Assembly (NCBI GenBank): GCA_002007465.1
Contig: LNAC01000338.1
Span: 902,865-966,864, forward strand
Direction of reading: 5' to 3'
Length of the DNA stretch: 64,000 nucleotides
Origin: Ailurus styani
Lineage: Eukaryota > Chordata > Mammalia > Carnivora > Ailuridae
The position numbers and the translations under genes were made by a program. Shown in pieces: positions 50,150 to 61,380 of this stretch. The first letter of the stretch is position 1; each line of letters opens with the position of its first letter. Below the pieces are notes generated by a model, which was not told the origin of the DNA, made no database searches, and saw nothing but the letters and a program-made list of their open reading frames with translations.

Positions 50150-51600
50150 GGTTCCAGGCCCTGGAACTGGGCAGCTGGAACGCGAAGACGACTAGGATTC
50201 AAGCGGGCGACCCACAGACGCCTCACGCCAAGCCTGCCTTCCCGCACGGGGTCAGGAGACCTCCTGGGGTCCCAGATGGGCCTAGCCGAGGATTTGGGGC
50301 GCCCCGGGGACTCGCGTGTCAGCGCCGGCGGCGCTTCGGGGCCGGTCTGTCTCCTCCCCTTCCTCCTTCTCCGCCCCCTCCACCGCCCCTCCCCGGAGCG
50401 CGGCCGCGGCCGCCTCCCACCCTCCCGCGGGATCCCGGCTTCCAGAAGCGGCGCGTGCGTCCGTCGGTCGGCCCGGCAGTCTGTCCGCGCGCGGAAAGCC
50501 CAGCGCCCGGGCGGGCGGCGGCCGCGGGGCCTGGGAGGGAAAGGGCGCGGAGGCGGGACCGCGGCTCCCTCCCACTCCGGGGGGAGCCCTGGAGGCGGCG
50601 GCGCTGAAGCGGCGGCGGCCAAGGAGGCAGCACCGCGGAGAAGGCGGTGAGAGCGCGGGGTGCTTAGGGACCCCACCCCCGGCTCCTGCAGGCAGCCGGC
50701 GCGCGCAGGAGGGAGGTCTGGGCTGGGGAAGCGGGGCCGGTACCCCCAGGGCGGGAGGCAGCGACGTTCCGGCTCCCGGCTTCGCCTCCTCGGTGACGCG
50801 ACCCCCNNNNNNNNNNNNNNNNNNNNNNNNNNNNNNNNNNNNNNNNNNNNNNNNNNNNNNNNNNNNNNNNNNNNNNNNNNNNNNNNNNNNNNNNNNNNNN
50901 NNNNNNNNNNNNNNNNNNNNNNNNNNNNNNNNNNNNNNNNNNNNNNNNNNNNNNNNNNNNNNNNNNNNNNNNNNNNNNNNNNNNNNNNNNNNNNNNNNNN
51001 NNNNNNNNNNNNNNNNNNNNNNNNNNNNNNNNNNNNNNNNNNNNNNNNNNNNNNNNNNNNNNNNNNNNNNNNNNNNNNNNNNNNNNNNNNNNNNNNNNNN
51101 NNNNNNNNNNNNNNNNNNNNNNNNNNNNNNNNNNNNNNNNNNNNNNNNNNNNNNNNNNNNNNNNNNNNNNNNNNNNNNNNNNNNNNNNNNNNNNNNNNNN
51201 NNNNNNNNNNNNNNNNGGCCCCCGCCCCCCTCGTCCCCCGCGCCCAGCTCCGGAGCCGCAGCCCGGCCGGCCGGCCAGGGGTACGCGGCGCCGCCTCCCC
51301 GGTGCGTTCTCCAGCCACCCAGGCCTACCAGGACACGGCGTGCAGCGGGCACTAGGGGGACCGGGACGCCCCCTTCAGCAGGAGCCGTCGGAGGGGCGGA
51401 CCCGAGAGCAGGCGAGCAGCCCCGCCGGAGCCGGGCGCAGGGTCTGGGACGCAGTCGGCGCGCAGAGGGCCGGCTGGCCGCCGCAGAGGCAGCAGCAGGC
51501 TGGCCCGGGCCTCCTGGGTGACAGGCCCTGCGTGGCCGGCTACGGCTGGGAAGAAGTGGCCGGAGACCAGCAGGGAAGAGGCTGGACCTCGAGACCTCGA
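50150..51600 (+). promoter_or_regulatory. DTX1: DTX1 CpG-island promoter, with assembly gap
   Basis: Very GC- and CpG-dense sequence on both sides of the gap, with GCGGCGGCG runs near 50,600 and CCGGCCGGCCGG near 51,260. There is no TATA box, which is usual for a CpG-island promoter. GAAGGCG/GTGAGA at 50641-50652 could be the donor of a non-coding first exon. The start site itself may lie in the missing 410 bases. Confidence 0.75.
50807..51216. other. Assembly gap (410 N)
   Basis: Unsequenced stretch in the middle of the CpG island. Long open frames spanning it contain only unknown residues and are not genes. Confidence 0.99.
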
Positions 51601-51932
51601 GTAGGGGCGGCTGCCTCCCTCCCTTTCCTGAGCCCAGGGAGGCAAGGAATCAGAGCAGCATTTCCCCATCACAAGAAAGACACTCGCTTTCCAGAGCAGC
51701 ACCTTCATCTGAGACAGCGCTGGGGGAAGGGGTCCCTGGAGCCTGGAGCGGCACCCCGCACTCCTTTCACTGAGGCCTCCGGGCCTCAGAGAGGACCCCG
51801 AGGTAGCAAGGAGGCCGGTTGGCTCTTGCTGCCCGCCCTGGGGAGAGAGGAAGTTCCCTGCCCGCCCGCAGGCCCAGGAGGAGCTGGGCCGGTCCTAGGG
51901 GGGTCCTGGCCCCCGAGGCTGCTGCCGCGGCC

Positions 51933-52191
51933 ATGTCCAGGCCAGGCCAGGGTGTGATGCTGCCGGGGAGCGGGCTGGGCTTCCCACCGCAGAACGTGGC
52001 CCGGGTGGTGGTGTGGGAGTGGCTAAACGAGCACAGCCGCTGGCGGCCTTACACGGCCACCGTGTGCCACCACATCGAGAATGTGCTCAAGGAGGACGCC
52101 CGCGGTTCCGTGGTCCTGGGGCAGGTGGACGCCCAGCTGGTGCCCTACATCATCGACCTGCAGTCCATGCACCAGTTTCGCCAGGACACAG
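51933..52191 (+). CDS. DTX1: DTX1, first coding exon (WWE domain start)
   Basis: Deltex-1, a RING-type E3 ubiquitin ligase that binds the Notch ankyrin repeats and tunes Notch signalling, notably in lymphocytes. The ATG at 51933 has G at -3 (GCGGCCATGT). The exon encodes 86 residues: MSRPGQGVMLPGSG, then LGFPPQNVARVVVWEWLNEH, SRWRPYTATVCHHIENVLKE, and DLQSMHQFRQDTG up to the GTGAGC donor. From GFPPQ on it is nearly identical to human DTX1 as I remember it; only the N-terminal dozen residues differ. VVWEWLNEHSRWRPY is the first WWE domain, which binds poly(ADP-ribose) or protein partners. The second WWE, proline-rich part, RING and Deltex C-terminal domains must lie beyond the window. The gene follows OAS2 on the same strand, as in other mammals. 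Confidence 0.97.
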
Positions 52192-52359
52192 GTGAGCAGG
52201 CTGACCCCGCCCCGCGCCACCCCTCCCCACCTGTCCGGCCAGGCTCCGACTGAGACGGCACCGGCGTCACCACCGGTCGTGGTGGGATGCTGGAATCCCC
52301 ACAGCATCCCTGAGGAGGGCCGACGGGAACTGCAGGAAGGCTGGTCTGCTGGCCCAAAA

Positions 52360-52560
52360 AAGGGACAGCCCAGCCTAGCCCAGCTGAGGACTCGGGTTCC
52401 AGTCCGGCCCTTGTATAAGTTGGAGGGCCTTGGGCGAGTCACATTACGTCCCTTAGCCTCAGCTTCCTTATCTGTAAAATCATGGATCAGTGTCTCCAAC
52501 AGCTGTGTGACAATTAAACAAAATTGTGCTCACCAAGCACAGGACCTAGAAAAGGCTTAA
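52360..52560 (+). mobile_element. MIR (+)
   Basis: GGACTCGGGTTCCAGTCCGG, CCTTGGGCGAGTCACATTAC, CAGCTTCCTTATCTGTAAAA and GACAATTAAACAAAATTGTG are MIR landmarks. Confidence 0.8.
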
Positions 52561-52569
52561 CACCCAGGA

Positions 52570-52765
52570 AGAGAGCTTTCCAAGCACTTCCTCATTTGAT
52601 TCTTTTCCAGAAGTCACAGACACTAAGTCTTATGATTGTGTAATTGTTATGATCACTATTAGTCCCATTTTACAGATAAGAAAACTGAGTCTCACAGAAA
52701 CCAAGTGATTTAAACTCAGAGCTGGGATTTAAGCCCAGGCAATTGAATTCCAGAGCCGGTGCTCT
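52570..52765 (-). mobile_element. MIR (-)
   Basis: CCTCATTTGATTC, ATTTTACAGATAAGAAAACT, GAGTCTCACAGAAACCAAGT and GCTGGGATTTAAGCCCAGGC are the reversed MIR order. Confidence 0.8.
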
Positions 52766-52789
52766 TGACTGGTTTCCTGCACTGGCTCC

Positions 52790-53060
52790 AGGTGTTGGTG
52801 GTGTTGGGACAGTGTGGCGGGAGGAGGGAGTGGGGTCGGGGGGGTGGTGATGGAGGGGTGGGGCAGCAATGATGGAGACTGTGTTGGTGGTGTTGCCAAT
52901 GGTAGTGTTGACCTTGGAATTGGTGGTGGTGGCGTTGATGGTTGTGTTGGGAGTTGTCTTGGGGGGGATTGTGATGGGGCAGTAATGATGGAGAGAATGA
53001 GGTTGGTGGCAGTCTTGGTGGCTGTGTGATAGGTGGATGATGATGATAAAGATGGTGAGG
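52790..53060. repeat. Degenerate GGTGGTGTTG / GATGG repeat
   Basis: G/T-rich low-complexity tract (GTTGGTGGTGTTGGGACAGT, GGTGGTGGTGGCGTTGATGG, GATGGAGA). Strong G/C strand asymmetry, no clear unit length. Open frames across it are artefacts. Confidence 0.85.
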
Positions 53061-53324
53061 TCCACGCTCAGCATTCTTGTTCTGGAAACTTGTCATCCCT
53101 GTGGCGATCTCTGTGAGTCATTGTGGCTTGGTGGTCTCTGACAAGCTTGGTAGGCAGTGGGGGATAGTGAGTGCCTGCCTCAAGGAAGCTGCCAAAGAAT
53201 CCTTGGCATGTTCAACCCCAAGGACCAGTGATGGAGGTTTGGGGGAGTTCCTATGAATCCCTGGTAGACAGAACTGCCCATAACAGCCTCGGAGATAGTC
53301 GGACACTCCCCTATTCTCCAGAGC

Positions 53325-53520
53325 TGTCCAGTATGGTTGCCATCAACTACATGTGGCTATTTAAATTCACATCGATAAAATTAAATAAACTTTAAAATTC
53401 AGTCCCTCTGTCCCCCCAGCCCCATTTCAAGTGCTCAACAGCCACATGTGTCTCATGGCTACCATGTTGGACAGCAGAGATCCAGAACATTGCCATTACC
53501 ACAGAAAGTTCTAGCAGATA
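53325..53520 (+). mobile_element. Old hAT-like relic (+)
   Basis: CTACATGTGGCTATTTAAAT, TTAAATAAACTTTAAAATTC, ATTTCAAGTGCTCAACAGCC, CATGGCTACCATGTTGGACA and CACAGAAAGTTCTAGCAG are in the usual order for this repeat. Confidence 0.6.
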
Positions 53521-53599
53521 GCTATGTTCTAGAACATTGCTTGGTGCCTGCAGAGTGGTCACCACGTGTGGAAACACAGATGAATTCATAATACATGTT

Positions 53600-54110
53600 T
53601 TAGTCTATCTATTGCCGTAACTCCAGGCACTGATGGCAGTCCCTCGTGGTACCAGGCATCCATTCATACTATCATACAATCGTTTATTGATCTCGCTGTG
53701 TGTCAGTCCCTGGGCTAAGCACTAGAAAAAAAATGCATGGAGCAAGACAGACAGAGTCCTGAGTAGAGGTTCACTGGAGGACTTATGCTGGAGGCCCCAG
53801 GGAGCAAGCAAACACGTAATGCACAGATAATCAGTTGCAGGCCCCACAACATGAAATAAACCTAGGGGAGAGGTGGTGATCTGAGGGGTTAATCTGAGGA
53901 AGTGATGTTTGAGCAGGAATCTGAAGTGAGTGAAGGGAGCAGTGTTCCAGGCAGAGGGAACAGCCAGTGCAAAGGCCCTGTGGTAGGAAGGAGCAGAGTA
54001 CATTCAAATCCACTGTGTGTAGAGTGCAGTGAATGAGAAGGTGACACAAGGCAGGGTTGGAGCATGGCTTGGACAACCATGAAAAGGGCTTTGAGTTTTC
54101 TCCAGACAGT
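53600..54110 (+). mobile_element. Ancient L2/MIR-age interspersed repeat
   Basis: CAATCGTTTATTGATCTCGC, GATGTTTGAGCAGGAATCTG, TTCCAGGCAGAGGGAACAGC and GCAAAGGCCCTGTGGTAGGA occur in the order of a repeat common in mammalian genomes. Another copy seems to lie at 60,600-61,120. Confidence 0.55.
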
Positions 54111-54326
54111 AGAGAAAAATCACCATCGAGCCCTCCTGCCCATTCTTGCAGAGAGGCACTGAGTCCCTGTTAGAGAACTGAGAAAGGGTAGGCATCTCCT
54201 GCCCTACTCATCTGGTTTATCCCCAAACCCTTCTCTGGAGCAGGGCAGAGGCTGGAGGTCAGGAGGAGGTGGGTTTTCTCTTTGGCTTGGTGTTCGGCTT
54301 TCTGCAGGTTCAGAACTGGCACCGGG

Positions 54327-54340
54327 TGTGGGAATTTCCC
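54327..54340. promoter_or_regulatory. DTX1: Overlapping RBPJ-like core and NF-kB-like site
   Basis: TGTGGGAATTTCCC: TGTGGGAA (54327-54334) is an RBPJ core and GGGAATTTCCC (54330-54340) is a perfect palindromic kB site. It lies in DTX1 intron 1. Sequence match only. Confidence 0.45.
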
Positions 54341-55101
54341 AGGGCCTGGCTTGGAGGGTGGCCCTGAGAGGCAGGGATAGCCACCCCCCACCCCCTCGGT
54401 CTTTGATCCCCTCTTTCGGGCCCCTTTTCTACACCCAGCACCCCCACTTGGGTTCCCCGCTCCCCAGACTGCCTCCATGCCCCGGTTTGGCCGGCCCCTT
54501 ACTCTCAACAGCACCCCTTTTACGGTCCAGCCTCGCTGGATCCCTCAGACGTTCAACGTCCGTTACTTCCCTGCACCTCCTCCCCAGAGCTGTTTCACCC
54601 ACACCTGCCCCCTGTTTGCCGGAAAAGGGAAAAAACCACTTCGCCCTCAAGAGGCTGCTGGGAGGCTGCCAAGACCCCCCAGTGAGGGAGGAAGGCCTGG
54701 AAACCTATGGGGTGGAGGGTGGGGCACCTTGGTTGTGGAAAACTGTTGGAGGGAGGGGCTAAATGCCTCCCCACAGACATGTTAACCTGTGCCCCCTGCT
54801 CCTCCCAGATGTAAGACAATGTCAAGAAAGGACATCTTGTTCTCACTGGTAATAGTCCAGGGAAGAGCCTCAAGCAGGTGTCCTTAGCTCTCCATGCCTC
54901 AGTTTCCACATTTATGAAATGAGCAAGAGTATCACCTTGCTAGCAGGGTTGTTGGGTAATGGAGAGAACCAAGCATGTTATTTTATCCCACAAACATTGC
55001 CTAATCACCCACCATGAGCCTAGCATGTACTAAATACTACAGATGCATAAGAAATGGGTAGGCAGTGCTCCATCTTGAAAAGACTATGATTCTGTCTCTC
55101 T

Positions 55102-55104
55102 CTG

Positions 55105-55144
<40 letters not shown>

Positions 55145-55170
55145 GCACGCACACACACACACACGCAAAC
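55102..55170. repeat. (CA)n microsatellite
   Basis: About 34 CA units with three CG interruptions (CGCACGCACGCA). Confidence 0.96.
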
Positions 55171-55359
55171 ACAAAACAATATAAAGTTAGGAAACCAAAA
55201 GCTCTCACGTATGTACTGAAATGAACACAGCTCCTAGCTAGATTTTCTAATTGCAAAATTCTTGATAAGTTCACTGAAGCTGAATTTGAACTTGGTTTGG
55301 GGGGAAGTAGCAGTGAGCCTCAGCTTTGCTAGTGCTCTAATGCTGAGCTGACAGACTTT

Positions 55360-55665
55360 CTGATTAGGTCAGATAGTAAATATCTTAGCCTTTGTGGGCC
55401 ATACGGTCTCTGTTTTAATTGCTCCCCACTGCCAGTGTAGCATAAAAGCAGCCATAGACAGGAAGCAAATGAACAACAGGGGCCGTGTTCTAATAAAACG
55501 AGTTGTGGACACTAAAATTTGAATTTGTAGAATTTTCACAAATCACGAACTAGCCTTTGTTTTCCAACTATTTAAAAATGTGAAAAGCACTCTCAGCTCA
55601 TGAGCTGTGCAAAAGCAGACCGTGGGCAGATCTGGCCTGCAGGCTACAGTTCACTGACCCCTGCT
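55360..55665 (+). mobile_element. Old DNA-transposon-like repeat (+)
   Basis: GGTCAGATAGTAAATATCTT, GGGCCATACGGTCTCTGT, GCAGCCATAGACAGGAAGCA, GTTCTAATAAAACGAG and CTACAGTTCACTGACCCCTG. Same family as 28160-28345, with a larger insertion. Confidence 0.65.
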
Positions 55666-56351
55666 CCCTTGCGTTCTTGACCTTCCCTTGGGGTAAGACA
55701 GTCGCGCCCCGCCCCAGCACAGCCTATACCGAACTCCACACCTCGCGGTGGGCGTCACAGTGCACACGTGTGTGCCTACACGCACACGGCACCAACCCGC
55801 TTGGACGCCACTGACACATGCATGCCCTATGTGTGTGTCTGTCACGCAGCCAGCGGAAGGAAGCCCGGGTGTCAGGCTCGGGCCACAGGAGAGAGGCCAG
55901 GCCGGGTCCCATGGGGGCTTCTGTTTGTTCAGCCGGTGCCTGCTCACCTCTACCCTGCTGGGCTGTTTTCATCACTCCCCACGTGAGGTGAGGTTCCCTT
56001 TGAAGCTCTCCAGGCCCAGAGCCCACGTGCAGGGGGAAGGCTGTGACCCTGGGCCACGTGATGTTAGATCCCTCACACTGGGATCACAGGCACAGGGCTG
56101 GAAGGGGGAGCTAGGCCTGGGCGAGGGATAAGGCGGGCGCCCCTCCACAGGTGTGCTCTCTGCAGTACCATGGTCTTCCTGCTGTTTCCCCCAAGCTTTC
56201 CTCGTTCTTGCTTGGTCTTGAGCTGCCCCTACCATGGGCAAATCAAGATGTCGGGAATGGGAAACCCAAGGCAATGGGTTTGCCCAGGTGGGTGCAGCGA
56301 CTAGGGGCAGAGGTGGCCCCAAGGGTCATGGTGGTCTTGGGGGCAGAGGCT

Positions 56352-56387
56352 GGTTCCCACTAACGTTGGGGAAGAAATGTGGGAACC
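56352..56387. promoter_or_regulatory. DTX1: Inverted pair of RBPJ-like cores
   Basis: GGTTCCCAC (56352-56360) and GTGGGAACC (56379-56387) are perfect reverse complements, each holding a GTGGGAA RBPJ core, 18 bases apart. In DTX1 intron 1, about 4.4 kb after the ATG. Known paired sites face the other way, so function is uncertain. Confidence 0.4.
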
Positions 56388-57639
56388 GCTTTCTGCCTCC
56401 CTTGCAAGGCCACAACTTCCCTGAAGGTAATTGCTCCCCACCCTGCCATGGGGGTGGCGGCTTCTGAGGGCCTCATGCAGACCCCGGATTTCCCACCTGG
56501 TCCCCACAGCTGGACAGCGATGTGACTTAGCCCCTTTCCAGACAACTCCCAGATTCCTCCCTGGACTCCCTTGGCTGGGACGGGACGGGCCACCTTTCTG
56601 ACTGATTGGTGTCTCCCATTCTCCTCTCCCTCTGCTGCTAGGGGGACGTCTGGCGGCCTCCTGCTCATTCTGTAAATGGAACAGCTGAGGCCAGGAGAGG
56701 CCAGGCTGGGGACCACCCACAGCTGCTGTCTCCGAGGCGTGAAGCCCGGCTGCACCAGCTCGCCCCAACCGTAGGGCTGGAGTGACAGGGGGGAGCGGCT
56801 GGTTTCAGTTTCCCGAGCCTACATCGTTCATTCTCCGGGGAGCCCGGGCTCCGCTCAGCCCTGGTCACTGCCCTTATGGGAATGTCCTGTCTGAGGACAT
56901 GCTTAGGCTGTTGGAAACCAGAGGGGCCACCCAGAGAGGGTAGTGGCCAATGTCAGGGAAAGCCCTGCCAGAATTTAAACTCCTAGGCAGGCCATTGTTA
57001 CAGACGGAGAGACTGAGGTTAGAGACAGTGAGTGACTTGCCCACGGTCACACAGCCATTCAGCCCTGAGCTGGAATTCCGGTGTTTCAGACAGGTCTCAG
57101 GGATGAAGAACAAGGGCTGAGGGAGCCCCTCCCCCTTCTCCACTGAGAGCTCTGTTGCGGCTTGTCGTCAGGGTCCATCAAGGCAGGAATGGCCTGTGCG
57201 ACGCCAGAGGCCTCCAGGACCAGCTCCCTAGTTACAAGACCCCTGGACTCTGTCCCGGCCAATCCGGGAGGCTCCTGCCGCTGGGCTTGACAGCGGAGGC
57301 CAGAAGGATGATGTGTGTTTGGGCAGGGAGGGGTCCGCCCCATGGTGGCAGCAGGTCCAAAGAATCCATTCCCAGCTGTCTCCCACCCCCACCTGCCATA
57401 GTGCCTCCATTTCCACCACTCCAGACCTGCCCTGTTAGCCTCCAGCTGCTTTTCTGGCTCCAGGAGACTCTTCTGAAAACATAAACTCATCTTCACTTTC
57501 ATCTGACAGCTTAGCGGTGGCTGCTCAGTGACAGCCTCTGGGCCGGGTCCTGGGGACTCAGAGGGAGGGACAGGACCCTTGCCAGAGTGATTTCGGAGTC
57601 TTGAGAAGGCCAAAGCAGATCCATAGCATGGGAATAGCA

Positions 57640-57885
57640 GTTGAAGCCTCTGACTCAGATAGAGAGCCGAATTCCAGCCTGGTCCTTTGCCGGCTGGGTG
57701 ACCGTGGGCACACCCCCTAACTTCTAGGGGCCTCCGTTCCCTCCTCGGTAAAGTGAGGATGACAATAGTCCCTCCCCGAGAGGATTTATGGACACCGAGA
57801 GATGTCATGAGGATTAAATAAGATGATACAGGTGAAAGCACGAAGACTATTACTCTGCACATAGTTATCGCTCATGATTTAAATC
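57640..57885 (+). mobile_element. MIR (+)
   Basis: CTCTGACTCAGATAGAGAGC, CGGCTGGGTGACCGTGGGCA, CCTCGGTAAAGTGAGGATGA and GTCATGAGGATTAAATAAGA are MIR landmarks. Confidence 0.75.
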
Positions 57886-59389
57886 TTAAAAAGATTTAAA
57901 CGCTCCGTAGGCGAGGTGCAGGTTGCCTGCAGCCGGGGAACGAGGGCAGTGCGCGCCTGGGGGCTCTGAGAGAGGGGACTTCCTTGAGGACAAGTCCTCC
58001 AAGAGTCTGTACGGCTTGAGGAACACTTCCAGGTGCAGGAAGCAGCATCAGCAAGGTCCTGGAGGAGAGCTCAGGCCCAGGCGGAAGAGGGAGGCTGGGC
58101 AGAAGAGGGGAGGGGTAAGGGAGGCCTCTTGGGTCCCACTGGGCGTCACAGGACTGCCAGCTGCTGCCCTTTAGCGGTAGGACCAGCCTCGTTAATCACG
58201 GACCCTTGGAAGCCCGAGCCGAAGCAGGCTGGGCGGGGGCTGACACGGGCACGTCCTTACGGCCCGTCGGGCTGCCCCCAGTAGGCCTCACCCCACTTTC
58301 CACACAGCAAAGCTGAGGCTCAGAGGGTGGGGAGCCTGAGCTAGGAAGAAGTGGGTGGGACATTCAGATTCAGGTTTGCGGCAGCCACCCTGTGCCAGGC
58401 CTGGCAGCCCCAGCACCTTGGACAGCGCTGCCAGCACCCCCGCCCAGGCCTGTTGGAGAGGGGTCTGGGGGGGATCCTGGGTCAGATCATCCTCCCAGCC
58501 AGCTCTTTCCCTCTCCTCTCCTGTCCCCTGTCCCTCCTCCCCCCTGCTTCCTTCCCTGTGGAGTCTGACCCAGAGGTGAGGGAGGCGATGAGCACTGTGG
58601 CGGGAGAGGGGATGGGGCTGATGGGCGCTATTACCAGTAAGGCCGAGTCCGGTCATGATCAAGGCCGGGGCATCAGGGAGGGTAATAGTGGCTGTCGTGG
58701 GGAGGGGACCGGGAACAGTAGGGGTTCCATGGGGGTGATGGCGGGTGGGAAGAAGATGATAAGGAGGGAAGGAAGAGGCATGGGGGTTCTGACGGGGAGG
58801 TGACGGAACACTCACTGGAGGGTGAGGAGGAGAGGTCAGAGTGGGGAGGTGATGGGGCGGGACTGGTCACAGCGACGGTACCCATTCAGGCGATAGGCAA
58901 GGGGGTCCCTAGTTCCCCTCCCCAGTGTGGAGATCTCAGGGTGTGGAGGGTGCCCAGGGCCCTCCCCGGCTCCCTTCCCCCCACATCCATGTCTCCCGGG
59001 GCCTCCCTCTTTCCACTAACTTCTACATCACCCCCCAGGGTAGCCACCCCCAGGACAGCCTCCAGGTCCCAAGACAGTCATCCCCCCACCCCGTCGCCCA
59101 CAGAGCCTCCTGATTGACACAGACGCCCCCACCAGCCCCCGGCTGCCCCTGGCTGATACCCACTGAGGACGTGGGGCCCCAAACCGGGAGCTGGCCGCCT
59201 CAGGGGGCCTTGCTGGTGAGGCCCAGCTCCGGGTTCCCTTCCCAGCAGCTCTGTGGTATTGCTGGGGGGAGGAGGGGGCGGGCTTGTGACTTTGGGTAAA
59301 CTGCACTTGAGCCTCCTTGAGCCTCCGTTCCTCCTCTGTGATGTGGGTCCAGCAACAGTACCTACCGAGTGGAATTGTGGTCAGAATTA

Positions 59390-60300
59390 ATTCCTTCATT
59401 TGGGCAGCGGGAGTGTAATGAACACCTACTATGTACCAGGCACTGTCCTAGGCCGTGAGGATGCAACACCAAACAGGACAGGCAAACCCCGCCCTCATGA
59501 CCCTTCTATCTGCTGTGATACAGGAGGCCGGGATGTGGGGCTGTTCCTCACCTCGGGGCCCTGCGAGCGACCAGGTTGGGGGCTCAGTCTTTTTGGGATC
59601 CCGTGTGGCTCTGTCCTTGCTCTGCCACCCTGGCTAGGCTCCTCTCCCTCTCTGGGCCCCTCCCACTGGGGCTCTGGAGCTGCTCCAGGCTGCCACCTCC
59701 AGCCGCCCAGGCCGTAGTAGCAGGCTGGTGATGGGGTACGGGAGGGAGCCTGGCGCCAGGCCCTGGAGCTGAATGCCCTGAAATGCGGAACAAAGGACAA
59801 GGCAATCAACGCAGGCAGCACTGGCGGCCAGGCTGGTCCTGCCAGCACAGCCAGCTCCTCCCGATGATGACAGGCCGGGCCTGCCACGGCCGGGCCTTTG
59901 TGCCCTGTCCTTCCAACCGAGCAGAACACACGAGAGGAAGCGCAGTTTACCTGAAACCACACCATTCCGGGGCCCTCCTTGGAGAGGCTCCTCTCTTCTG
60001 GAGAGCGAGGGTTCACTCATGCCGAGGTGTTAGTCACCTGACACTGTGGAAGAAAGAGAAGGGGCCTGGGCTCCAGATCTGCCTCGATTTCTAGGGGATT
60101 TGGGCCAAGTCCCTTCCCTTTCTGGGACCCAGTTCCCCCATCTGGACAGTGGCTGAAGACTCAGATGCCTACAGAGCCTGGGCAGCTCTCAGAAGTGTGT
60201 GCAGTGGCTGGGAAGGCAAGGGTTCTCAGTGGTCATTCTCTAGTGCTTGGTACACAGTAGGTGCCCAATAAATGCTCGAACCCATGAATGCAGTGGCCGC
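59390..60300. other. Intronic L2/MIR fragments and unique sequence
   Basis: MIR/L2-age pieces at 59,380-59,520 (AATGAACACCTACTATGTACCAGG region) and 60,080-60,300 (CAAGTCCCTTCCCTTTCTGG, ACACAGTAGGTGCCCAATAA). The remainder is GC-rich and anonymous. Confidence 0.5.
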
Positions 60301-61164
60301 GGCTCAGTTTCTGCGAACGGCTGCCAAGGAGACAAGCCCCTGTGGCCACGTCTTTGGATATTTGGGGATTTTTGAAATCCAGACTTGCGTGAGTCTCCCC
60401 CAGTTTTTAAATGCTGGTCATTTAAAAAAATGTAAATAGCACACAAACCAAAACAAACTCACATCCACCACCAACTTGCAATCTCCAAACTAGTCATTTG
60501 TAGCATTCAGTTAGGTTCCCTCACATATATTTGGTCCTTCCTCCCTTCATTCAGCTCGCATTTTCCAAGTGCCTGTCCCTGTGTTCCCAGCTATCAGGAC
60601 GCTAAGGTGGCTGGAAGCCAGCCAGGTTTTGAGAGGATCCTAGGGTGGAGGGAACACAGCCTCAATATTTTAGTGAGCTGTGTGCTTTAACGGGGTACTG
60701 CAGGTGCAAGGTGCAAGGGAGCCCCAGGAAGGGTGTGATTCTCCCTAAGGATGGCAGAGAAAATTCCAAGAGGATAGCGCTGGAGCCGAGCCAGGAAGAT
60801 TGCTAGGGAACTCAGCAGGGAGGAACGTGGCCTGTGTGAATAGAGTGTCAGAGGGAGCCATGTGTGCAAATTCCCAGAGGCACAGGCATGCACGATGTGT
60901 TCAGAAAATAACTAGAAGTTTAGTGTGGTTAGCGTGTGAGGCTGCACAGACAGCTCGTGGTGGGTCTCAGAGATGAGCCAAAGAGCTTCGACAGATTCCG
61001 AAGGGCACTAGGGAGCCATTGATGTGTAGTGATGTGGTCAGACTGAAATTTGGGTCTGCAGGGTGCAGAGTGTGGAACCGGGGCCCGGCGCAGAGGCCAC
61101 CACAGTAGTCAAGGCCAGCCCTAATGGTGGCTGGGACTGGGGTGTTGGCGGTAGAAGTAGGTAG

Positions 61165-61380
61165 AAGTTCACGTCCGTCTGGGTTAAATCCTGTGTAGCT
61201 GTGTGATCTGGGGCAAGTCACTTCACCTCTCTGTGCTGCAGCATCTGTACAATGCAATGATCATAACAGAACCATTCTGTAGGGCATTGTGTGGACTGAG
61301 AGTTGGCCAATTAAAGCACTTAGAACAGATCCTGGCACGCAGTAAGCCCTCAGAGGGCATTTACCACCGTAATGATATCT
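61165..61380 (+). mobile_element. MIR (+)
   Basis: GTGATCTGGGGCAAGTCACT, TCTGTACAATGCAATGATCA and CCTGGCACGCAGTAAGCCCT are MIR landmarks. Confidence 0.75.

Noticed and set aside
50083..51521. Very long open frames (up to 411 codons) on both strands
   Set aside because: Most of their length is the N gap. CpG-rich flanks lack stop codons by composition.
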